From: a bacterium
Lineage (GTDB): Bacteria > Patescibacteriota > Minisyncoccia > Phycocordibacterales > UBA2100
Assembly: GCA_030698935.1 (NCBI GenBank)
Contig: JAUYLR010000109.1
Coordinates: 1 to 7,323 of the forward strand
Direction: 5' to 3'
Length of the DNA stretch: 7,323 nt
Shown here in pieces: positions 1 to 4,882 of this stretch. A model generated the notes under the pieces. The model saw only the letters and a program-made list of their open reading frames with translations, was not told the DNA's origin and did no database searches. The stretch's first letter is position 1. Every line of letters starts with the position of its first letter. Made by a program: the position numbers and the translations under genes.

Positions 1-1212
1 GAGCGATGCGGTTTCCTTGTCGCGTATTTCGCCGACCATGATGATGTCGGGGTCCTGGCGCACGAGAGAGCGCAATCCGTTCGCAAACGTGAAACCGATT
101 TCCGGACGGACCTGCGTCTGGTTGATGCGCGCCATCTGGTATTCAATCGGGTCCTCTATTGTTGAGATATTCACGTCGGGGGAATTAACGAGGTCCAGAA
201 GCGTATACAGGGTCGTGGATTTTCCGGCACCCGTGGGACCTGTCGCCAGTATCATTCCCGTCGTGGCGCGCATCGCTTCGTGCATGCGCTCCAGAGCAAT
301 CCCGTGAAAACCGACGGACTCAAGCGTGAAGCCCGAAATATTGTCGCGCAAAAGGCGCATCACGATTTTCTCTCCGAAATACGTCGGCAATACGGAAACG
401 CGGAACGATATTTTCTCGCCTCCGGATTCCGCTCCGAAACGGCCGTCTTGCGGGAGCCGGTGCTCGTCAAGGCGCATGTTGGCGAGCACTTTCACGCGCG
501 CGGTAATCGCGTTCGCCGCATGCTTCGGAAGCTCCATCGCGTCGTGCAAGATGCCGTCTATGCGATACCGTATAAGCAGCGTTCCTTCCATGGGTTCTAT
601 GTGAATGTCGCTTGCCCCCTGCGCGTTGGCGTGCCGAATGAGCGTGTCAACAATGCGGACGGCGGGCACCCCCTCGGCGACCTGCCGCAGATTTTCCTCC
701 TCCCCGCCCTCCTCCTTCGGCGCGGATTTGAGAAGCGCCGCTGTTTCACGTTCAATCACATCGCCCAAATTATCCTTGAGCGACTGCTGGTATTCTTTGA
801 GCGCGAATTTCACCGATGCCACGTCGGTGAGGCGCGACAAAATCTTGAGATGCGTTTTCTTTTTTATGAAATCAATCGCTGCCAAATCGTCGGTATCCAG
901 CATCGCAACCTCAAGTTCATTCCCGCGGCGGTTGTATGCGATTATATTGTTGCGCCGCGCGACCGGCTCCGGAATGAGCGAAAGAATCTCAAACGGGATT
1001 TTCGTTCCGGAAAGAGAAATGAAGGGAATGCCGAGAATGTACGCATACGTCCTACGGAGTTCATCTTCACCGATGGCGCTTTTGGCGACAAGAACCTCGC
1101 CGATAGATTTCCCCGATTCTTTTGCCTCTTTTTCCGCAACGTCAAAATCCTTCTGTGGTACAAGACCCGCGTCCGCGAGAAATGATTTCAGATGTGTGTC
1201 GCTTATATACAT
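1..1212 (-). CDS. pilB: Type IV pilus / type II secretion assembly ATPase PilB/GspE, C-terminus beyond window
   Basis: Cytoplasmic hexameric ATPase that powers pilin assembly (PilB) or pseudopilus extension (GspE). Reading the minus strand from ATG at 1212 gives 404 open codons running off the window start. An N-terminal secretion-ATPase domain covers about residues 1-150, and an acidic stretch near 165-172 (KEEGGEE) links it to the motor domain. The motor shows Walker A GPTGAGKST at 325-333 (Lys331), the Asp box TIEDPIE at 351-357, and Walker B DIIMVGEIRD at 389-398 (Glu395). The usual family length is about 560-570 residues, so the His box and the Cys4 zinc site found in many members should lie outside. 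The start is the first ATG after an upstream TATAAT; no Shine-Dalgarno precedes it. PilB and GspE cannot be separated here, but pilus use is usual in CPR bacteria. The same N-terminal 18 residues recur at 1932-2003. Confidence 0.95.
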   Translation of the reverse strand, partial: MYISDTHLKSFLADAGLVPQKDFDVAEKEAKESGKSIGEVLVAKSAIGEDELRRTYAYILGIPFISLSGTKIPFEILSLIPEPVARRNNIIAYNRRGNELEVAMLDTDDLAAIDFIKKKTHLKILSRLTDVASVKFALKEYQQSLKDNLGDVIERETAALLKSAPKEEGGEEENLRQVAEGVPAVRIVDTLIRHANAQGASDIHIEPMEGTLLIRYRIDGILHDAMELPKHAANAITARVKVLANMRLDEHRLPQDGRFGAESGGEKISFRVSVLPTYFGEKIVMRLLRDNISGFTLESVGFHGIALERMHEAMRATTGMILATGPTGAGKSTTLYTLLDLVNSPDVNISTIEDPIEYQMARINQTQVRPEIGFTFANGLRSLVRQDPDIIMVGEIRDKETASL

Positions 1213-1218
1213 AGGGGG

Positions 1219-1310
1219 TAGGCAAAAGGCACTGGGCAAAAGTTGAAAGAAGAGAAACAGGTTTGGAATTTCCTGTTGCCTATTGCCTTCTGCCTCTTGC
1301 CTGTTTCCAC
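1219..1310. repeat. Inverted 7-bp-periodic degenerate repeat in the pilB leader
   Basis: The right arm (1269-1310) splits into heptads TTTCCTG, TTGCCTA, TTGCCTT, CTGCCTC, TTGCCTG and TTTCCAC. The left arm (1219-1239) splits into TAGGCAA, AAGGCAC and TGGGCAA, then degenerates. The arms are complementary: 1219-1239 pairs with 1276-1296 at 17 of 21 positions. AACAGG at 1256-1261 also pairs with CCTGTT at 1272-1277 near the centre. In RNA this would be a long hairpin ending about 6 nt before the pilB ATG. The sequence lacks the conserved repeats and unique spacers of a CRISPR array. Confidence 0.75.
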
Positions 1311-1325
1311 GTCATGCGCCATTGA

Positions 1326-1334
1326 ATTATAACA
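1326..1334 (-). promoter_or_regulatory. Extended -10 promoter for pilB
   Basis: The minus strand reads TGTTATAAT, a perfect extended -10 (TG, one base, TATAAT). No convincing -35 precedes it, as is common for extended -10 promoters. Transcription should begin near 1319, giving a leader of about 107 nt that contains the whole inverted heptad repeat. It lies just after the relE stop codon, so pilB may be transcribed both from here and by readthrough from the toxin-antitoxin promoter. Confidence 0.55.
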
Positions 1335-1341
1335 TCGGAAA

Positions 1342-1614
1342 TTACCCGCCCATGCGTTTTAACCGCCTGTATACCTCGTCGTCGTTGCGCTTGCCGATGA
1401 TGGGGACATCAAGTACGTTTCCGCTCACATTGTAGATGATGCGATATTCCCCGACATCAACGCGATACCAATCCATCCCTTTCAGTCGTTTGGTGTCTTG
1501 GGGAAATGGATTTTCGCGAAGCGCCACAATTTTTCGATCCACTTGGTCAAAGTGTTTTGGTAACAACTTATTCAAGAACCGTTTCGCCCTACTTTCGAGA
1601 TGGAGCAAGAGCAT
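1342..1614 (-). CDS. relE: RelE/ParE-superfamily toxin, probable mRNA interferase
   Basis: This 90-residue protein has the size and fold signature of RelE toxins, which typically cleave mRNA on the ribosome and are neutralised by a partner antitoxin. The diagnostic stretch is WYRVDVGEYRIIY at 49-61 (Arg51, Arg58), followed by the hydrophobic strand VLDVPIIG and the C-terminal KRNDDEVYRR (Lys75, Arg76, Tyr82). The basic and tyrosine residues are placed like the catalytic residues of RelE. The ATG at 1614 lies 26 nt inside the end of the antitoxin gene, so translation is probably coupled; no Shine-Dalgarno is seen. The gene looks intact. RelE is favoured over ParE (gyrase poison) on sequence feel only. 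Confidence 0.88.
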   Translation of the reverse strand: MLLLHLESRAKRFLNKLLPKHFDQVDRKIVALRENPFPQDTKRLKGMDWYRVDVGEYRIIYNVSGNVLDVPIIGKRNDDEVYRRLKRMGG

Positions 1615-1885
1615 GTTTTTGGCGGAGTTTATTTAAAAACTCTTCGCTTTTAGCCAGACTAAGATACTGCGGATTTTTCAACACCTTACGGAGTTTCTCC
1701 GCCCAGATCTCGTCCTCCACTTCCTCAAAACGAGTTTTCTCCGAAAAACGCCGAATCTCCGCTACGGGGCGATTGTTCTTCGTGATAATTACAGGGTGCC
1801 TCTGAACCGCTTCCAGCAATTCTCCGAAGCGATTCTTCGCTTCTTTAGCGGGTACCGTCATTGTATGTATTGTTCTAGTAGCCAT
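1589..1885 (-). CDS. Phd/YefM-family antitoxin
   Basis: This 98-residue antitoxin should bind and block the downstream toxin and repress its own promoter. The N-terminal DNA-binding domain is recognisable in TVPAKEAKNRFGELLEAVQR, followed by PVIITKNNRPVAEI, the typical Phd/YefM strand pair. The charged C-terminal part (about 55-98) would wrap the toxin. I chose ATG at 1885 because the -10 box ends 7 nt upstream, making this a leaderless start. In-frame ATGs at 1894 (inside the -10) and 1861 (giving MTVPAKEA, also a plausible family start) are alternatives. An open frame extends up to 1963, but that part runs through the promoter and the pilB remnant and is unlikely to be translated. Overlap with relE supports a two-gene operon. 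Confidence 0.88.
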   Translation of the reverse strand: MATRTIHTMTVPAKEAKNRFGELLEAVQRHPVIITKNNRPVAEIRRFSEKTRFEEVEDEIWAEKLRKVLKNPQYLSLAKSEEFLNKLRQKHALAPSRK

Positions 1886-1905
1886 AATAGCCATTGTAGC
1901 TACCG
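1878..1905. promoter_or_regulatory. Candidate antitoxin operator: 9-bp-spaced TAGC repeats over the -10
   Basis: Plus-strand 1879-1905 splits into three 9-bp units, TAGCCATAA, TAGCCATTG and TAGCTACCG. The last forms the palindrome GTAGCTAC at 1896-1903. The units cover the -10 box and the antitoxin start codon, where an autorepressor would block transcription. Phd/YefM antitoxins are known to bind palindromic sites in their own promoters. Assigning this site is inference. Confidence 0.4.
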
Positions 1906-1920
1906 GAGGGATATTGTCAA
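1893..1920 (-). promoter_or_regulatory. Sigma-70-type promoter of the toxin-antitoxin operon
   Basis: On the minus strand TTGACA (1920-1915) and TACAAT (1898-1893) are separated by 16 bp: a consensus -35 and a one-mismatch -10. The predicted transcription start, about 7 nt downstream, falls on the ATG at 1885, so the antitoxin mRNA is probably leaderless. This is the best-matching promoter in the window. Confidence 0.8.
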
Positions 1921-1931
1921 GCACATCTCTT

Positions 1932-2003
1932 TCACACCTCTTTCTGCGAAACAAGCCCCGCATCCGCGAGAAACGATTTCAAATGTGTGTCGGAGATGTA
2001 CAT
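1932..2003 (-). pseudogene. Duplicated 5' end of a pilB paralogue (remnant, 23 codons then stop)
   Basis: Reading the minus strand from ATG at 2003 gives MYISDTHLKSFLADAGLV, identical to the first 18 residues of the pilB product starting at 1212. It then reads SQKEV and stops at TGA (1934-1932); intact pilB continues PQKDFDV. Eight of the 18 identical codons differ between the copies, all synonymously (including AGC/TCC for serine). This is not a recent copying event: both copies were apparently under protein-level selection before this one was cut. The toxin-antitoxin promoter begins 12 bp past the stop. It could instead be a retained short peptide, but a broken paralogue is simpler. Confidence 0.8.
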
Positions 2004-2015
2004 GTTAGAAATTAT

Positions 2016-2031
2016 TAGCGAGCGTAGCGAG
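2016..2031. repeat. Short direct repeat TAGCGAG-CG-TAGCGAG
   Basis: TAGCGAG occurs at 2016-2022 and 2025-2031 with a CG spacer. It lies between the pilB remnant and the three-way-junction element and belongs to no gene. I see no function for it beyond being part of a repeat-rich intergenic patch. Confidence 0.45.
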
Positions 2032-2039
2032 TTTAGGAT

Positions 2040-2104
2040 TTCTTACACCCTGTTAAATGCGGCTACGCCGCCCCGCCCTCGGCGGGATTTAACGGGGTCA
2101 AGAA
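2040..2104. repeat. Structured element able to form a perfect three-way junction
   Basis: The outer stem pairs 2047-2058 (ACCCTGTTAAAT) with 2087-2098 (ATTTAACGGGGT): 12 pairs with one G-U. It is extended by TTCTT (2040-2044) against AAGAA (2100-2104) across a small internal loop. Inside are two GC hairpins with 3-nt loops: GCGGC-TAC-GCCGC (2059-2071) and CCCGCC-CTC-GGCGGG (2072-2086). The three helices abut with no unpaired base at the junction. It lies between the divergent toxin-antitoxin and met promoters, with no open reading frame of note. It could be a small mobile palindromic element or a structured RNA; no U-tract marks it as an intrinsic terminator. Confidence 0.7.
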
Positions 2105-2136
2105 TTTGTAATTCGCGTTGCTCATAACATCTTCTT

Positions 2137-2176
2137 GAGTTATACCAGAGGAAATTCTGTTTATTTCGTCTATACT
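2137..2176 (+). promoter_or_regulatory. Promoter of the STR2-like gene with GAGTTATACCAG motif
   Basis: The -10 box is TATACT at 2171-2176, ending 8 nt before the ATG at 2185, so the mRNA should start at or within a base or two of the start codon. No good -35 hexamer is present at 16-18 bp. Instead, GAGTTATACCAG at 2137-2148 ends 22 bp upstream of the -10. The promoter at 4837-4876 has the same motif (10 of 12 bases) at exactly the same distance, suggesting an activator or repressor site shared by the two genes. Confidence 0.5.
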
Positions 2177-2184
2177 GTTTGGGT

Positions 2185-3681
2185 ATGCGCAACTTGCTCA
2201 CAAATCCGCTCTACCGACCGGAAGACCTTGGGACTCCGATTCCGCCCACGCCGTACGGCGTGTCGGTATGCCTGCCGACATGGAAATCTATAGTCGGGTA
2301 CGAAGAAAAAGACCCCGCGGTAATCAACAAACTCAAAAGCGGGTATCCCCGATTTTTTATCAACCCCATCGTATCGAAACTGATTGAGGCCGTAGAAAAA
2401 GAACTGGCCGATAAAGGCGAGCGGGCATTGGTTTTCCCGCGCCGCATTCACGCGGAGCGATGCGCGCAATTTGTGCAGAAATATGGCAAGGGTAAAACGC
2501 GAGTTGTGGAATACGGTGCGGAAAAACTCGGCGTTACGTTCTTTTCTAAAGATGATTATGCTACCGCACGCCTTTACTGGCGCTTTTGCGGAGAAATTCC
2601 AAGCTTTCGGCAGGCGGAAAGTGCGCTTTCGGGAAAACCGCTGGCGCAAGATGCTGTAGAGAAGGGTAAAAAAGCGGTTCAGACAATTAAAAAACGTCTC
2701 GCAGAAAGCACGGGGCAAGACGCGGACGATGTTTTTTTATTCCCTTCGGGAGTAGCGGCGATTTTTGCCGTTCACCGGATGCTCTCGGCACTTTTTCCCG
2801 GGCTAAAAACCGCGCAGGTTGATTTTCCCTATGTTGACACACTCAAAATACAGGAGTACTTCGGAGCAGGCGTGCACTTTTTGCCGTTTGTAAATGACGA
2901 TGATTACGAGAACTTCCGTACACTCGTCAAAGCCGAATCTCTCGCGGGGATATTTCTGGAATTACCGAGCAATCCGCTTCTGAAAAGTGTGGATTTGCGG
3001 AAGATCGCGGCGATAGCATCGGAAGAGAAAAAACAAATACCAATAATTATCGATGACACTGCGGCAACATCCGTAAATATTGACGCGTTTCGGGTTGCGG
3101 ATGTCGTCGTAACAAGTCTGACCAAAGCTTTTTCAGGCACGGGCGATGTTTTGGCCGGAAGCGTAATTCTCAAAAAGGATTCTCAATTTTATTCCGCGTT
3201 CAAGAAATTTCTTGATGAACATAACGACAACGAACTGTGGCCTCTGGACGCTATTATTCTGGAGGAGCATTCCAGAAATTTTGCGGAGCGGGTGCACACT
3301 CAAAGCAAGAATGGCGACGCACTCAACGCATTCTTATCCAACCATCCTAAAGTTGCCCGCGTCTACCATTCATCGAATGACACGAACGGAATCTACGACT
3401 CTTTCCGAAAACCCGGGGGCGGCAACTGTTCCCTTTTGTCTTTTCTTCTGAAAGACGCCTCCAAAACCCCGGAGTTTTACGACTCTTTGGAATTCTGCAA
3501 GGGCCCGAGTCTCGGCACGGATTACACGCTCGTGTGCCCCTACACATTGCTCGCGCACTACGACGAATTGGATTGGGCAGAAACATGCGGAGTGAGCCGC
3601 AATCTCATCCGCGTCTCGTGCGGATTGGAACCGGCGGAAGTAATAATTGAAAGAATGAAACGCGCTTTGAACAAACTATAA
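2185..3681 (+). CDS. Cystathionine gamma-synthase, fungal STR2-like (PLP-dependent Cys/Met metabolism family)
   Basis: This 498-residue fold-type I PLP enzyme probably condenses an O-acylhomoserine with cysteine to give cystathionine. An N-terminal extension of about 180 residues carries the signature I associate with fungal STR2/MET7-type synthases: GVSVCLPTWKSIVGYEE at 25-41, SGYPRFF at 52-58 and LYWRF at 130-134. The catalytic part has SGVAAI at 188-193, the cofactor-contacting acidic pair in IIIDDTAATS (Asp290/Asp291), the Schiff-base lysine in SLTKAFSG (Lys314) and a carboxylate-binding arginine near 476 in RVSCGLEPAE. The canonical YSRxxNPT motif of short trans-sulfuration enzymes is absent, as expected for this subfamily. 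ATG 2185 is preferred over TTG 2179 because the -10 box ends at 2176. It converges on metA. Enzymes with this N-terminal extension are unusual in bacteria. Confidence 0.85.
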   Translation: MRNLLTNPLYRPEDLGTPIPPTPYGVSVCLPTWKSIVGYEEKDPAVINKLKSGYPRFFINPIVSKLIEAVEKELADKGERALVFPRRIHAERCAQFVQKYGKGKTRVVEYGAEKLGVTFFSKDDYATARLYWRFCGEIPSFRQAESALSGKPLAQDAVEKGKKAVQTIKKRLAESTGQDADDVFLFPSGVAAIFAVHRMLSALFPGLKTAQVDFPYVDTLKIQEYFGAGVHFLPFVNDDDYENFRTLVKAESLAGIFLELPSNPLLKSVDLRKIAAIASEEKKQIPIIIDDTAATSVNIDAFRVADVVVTSLTKAFSGTGDVLAGSVILKKDSQFYSAFKKFLDEHNDNELWPLDAIILEEHSRNFAERVHTQSKNGDALNAFLSNHPKVARVYHSSNDTNGIYDSFRKPGGGNCSLLSFLLKDASKTPEFYDSLEFCKGPSLGTDYTLVCPYTLLAHYDELDWAETCGVSRNLIRVSCGLEPAEVIIERMKRALNKL

Positions 3682-3784
3682 ATCACATTGGTATTTTGTG
3701 AGAGTGGAATCAAAGCGAGCTAGCTGAAATGATGACGTAAACAAAGCTAAAAAACGCAAAATTGTTACCCCAGCCCCAGAGAGG

Positions 3785-3840
3785 AGGCCTAGTAGTTTTT
3801 GACGGTTTGAGTGATTCCTCCGTCAAAAACTACTAGGCCT
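3785..3840. terminator. Perfect 21-bp inverted repeat between convergent genes, possible bidirectional terminator
   Basis: Arm 3785-3805 (beginning AGGCCTAGTAG, ending TTTTTGACGG) is exactly complementary to 3820-3840, with a 14-nt loop at 3806-3819. It sits between the converging STR2-like and metA genes, 9 bp past the metA stop, where a shared terminator is expected. It is not a classical intrinsic terminator: the five Ts lie inside the arm, and only TTT follows it on the plus strand. A palindromic mobile element is the alternative. In 3682-3784, between the first gene's stop and this repeat, I see only a short AGCTAGCT palindrome and no gene. Confidence 0.55.
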
Positions 3841-3848
3841 TTGAACGT

Positions 3849-4808
3849 TTAATCCATTAGTGGCTTTTTGACGTCCACGTTCGTAGTCCGGTATACCCAG
3901 TTTATCCAGTTGGAATAAAATACTTGTCCGTTCGCACTCCAGTTCCTCATCGGAGTTTTTGTCTCGTCGCCCTTGGGAAAATAATTTCTCGGAGTATTAA
4001 TCGTGAGCCCCGCTTCCTTGTCGCGGAAATATTCCTCTGCAATGTCGTTGCGGTAGTATTCCGGATGTCCTTGCGCATATATCTCGCGGCCTTTGCGCCC
4101 CGCAACCATATGAGGGCCGTCTACAGGTGCCGACACCAATCCCGTCGGCCCGGCATCTTTGCTCCCGATAAGAATTTCAAATTCCTCGCGCCCCGCAAAA
4201 TCACTGTCTTCAGCCCCGCGCCAGCGCGAGTGCGGTATGAGGACCTCGTCGTCCATACCCGCGAGGAACGGCGAGCCGGTTTCATGTCTCACCTGATGCG
4301 GGAAAATACCGAATACTTTTTCTTTGTAGGTGTGCGGAGGAATTTTGTAATGATGGTAGAGCTTCGCCTGCGCCGCCCAACAGCTGTATATAGTAGAGGT
4401 GACATTTTCATGCGCCCAATCCATGAGTGCGGTCAATTCTTTCCAGTAGTGTACGTCCTCAAACGCGCGGTCCTCCAAGTTTGCGCCCGTGATGATAAGC
4501 CCGTCCAATCCCGCCTCTTTCACCTGCTGAATGGTCTTATAGAACGCATCAAAGTGGTCCTGTTTTGAGCGGGATTTGTGCGTGTCAAAGTATATAAAGG
4601 TCGGCCGGATTTGGAGAGGGGTGTTGGCGAGCAGGCGCAATATCTGAACCTCGGTCCTTTCAACGACCGCGCTTGGCATCAAGTTGAGTATGCCGATTTC
4701 TTGCGGACGGATATCCTGTTTTTCCGCTTGTTCCGTCGGCATCTCCAAGACCTGCTCGCGCTCCAGGTAGGTGTAAGCCGGAAGTTTTTTGTCTATTATG
4801 AGTGTCAT
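3849..4808 (-). CDS. metA: Homoserine O-acetyltransferase (MetA family)
   Basis: This 319-residue cytosolic enzyme activates L-homoserine by acylating its hydroxyl, the first committed step toward methionine. The catalytic cysteine lies in SCWAAQA (Cys143). The His and Glu partners lie in QGHPEY (His248, Glu250), matching Cys142, His235 and Glu237 of E. coli MetA. Glu112 in TGANLEDRAF aligns with the acyl-specificity position, where E. coli has Gly111 (succinyl-CoA) and acetyl-CoA users such as Bacillus MetA have Glu. I therefore infer acetyl-CoA as donor, giving O-acetylhomoserine. Length is close to the family norm (about 300-310). The start follows a TATAAT at 4834-4829 with a short leader of about 14 nt and no Shine-Dalgarno. 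It diverges from the PLP gene at 4883 and converges on the STR2-like gene. Confidence 0.95.
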   Translation of the reverse strand: MTLIIDKKLPAYTYLEREQVLEMPTEQAEKQDIRPQEIGILNLMPSAVVERTEVQILRLLANTPLQIRPTFIYFDTHKSRSKQDHFDAFYKTIQQVKEAGLDGLIITGANLEDRAFEDVHYWKELTALMDWAHENVTSTIYSCWAAQAKLYHHYKIPPHTYKEKVFGIFPHQVRHETGSPFLAGMDDEVLIPHSRWRGAEDSDFAGREEFEILIGSKDAGPTGLVSAPVDGPHMVAGRKGREIYAQGHPEYYRNDIAEEYFRDKEAGLTINTPRNYFPKGDETKTPMRNWSANGQVFYSNWINWVYRTTNVDVKKPLMD

Positions 4809-4828
4809 ATGGGTGGAGTGGAATTTGG

Positions 4829-4834
4829 ATTATA
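4829..4834 (-). promoter_or_regulatory. -10 box of the metA promoter
   Basis: The minus strand reads TATAAT at 4834-4829, about 20 nt before the metA ATG. No strong -35 is seen. The motif shared by the met promoters (4837-4848) lies immediately upstream of this -10, so a protein bound there could affect both divergent promoters. Confidence 0.55.
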
Positions 4835-4836
4835 CA

Positions 4837-4876
4837 GCGTAATACCAGTACCCAAAAGTCCTAAATCTGGTACAGT
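4837..4876 (+). promoter_or_regulatory. Promoter of the trans-sulfuration gene with shared GCGTAATACCAG motif and inverted repeat
   Basis: TGGTACAGT at 4868-4876 is an extended -10 (TG, one base, TACAGT). It ends 6 nt before the ATG at 4883, so the mRNA should be leaderless. GCGTAATACCAG at 4837-4848 matches 10 of 12 bases of 2137-2148 and has the same 22-bp spacing to the -10. TACCAG (4843-4848) is also the left half of an inverted repeat with CTGGTA (4867-4872, 18-bp spacer) that reaches into the -10. This is a plausible operator in the intergenic region shared with metA. Confidence 0.5.
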
Positions 4877-4882
4877 GGTCCA

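Noticed and set aside
280..1185. Long plus-strand open frame of about 300 codons (with shorter ones inside)
   Set aside because: It lies opposite the clear pilB reading frame, has no family resemblance and a composition typical of antisense shadow.
1219..1310. CRISPR array
   Set aside because: The units are 7 bp, degenerate and contiguous, with no spacers and no cas genes nearby.
1886..1963. Longer antitoxin starting upstream at 1963 or 1894
   Set aside because: The extension would run through the promoter and the pilB remnant, and its sequence does not resemble a Phd/YefM N-terminus.
2179..2184. TTG start for the STR2-like gene
   Set aside because: It falls 2 nt after the -10 box, before the expected transcription start; ATG 2185 is better placed.
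2004..2184. SAM riboswitch, T-box or other met leader before the met genes
   Set aside because: Predicted transcription starts lie at the start codons of both plus-strand PLP genes, leaving no leader, and no known aptamer core is visible.
3682..3784. Small gene in the gap after the STR2-like gene
   Set aside because: Only very short frames are present, none with a start signal or recognisable product.
3924..4568. Plus-strand open frame of about 214 codons
   Set aside because: It is antisense to metA, whose catalytic motifs are intact.
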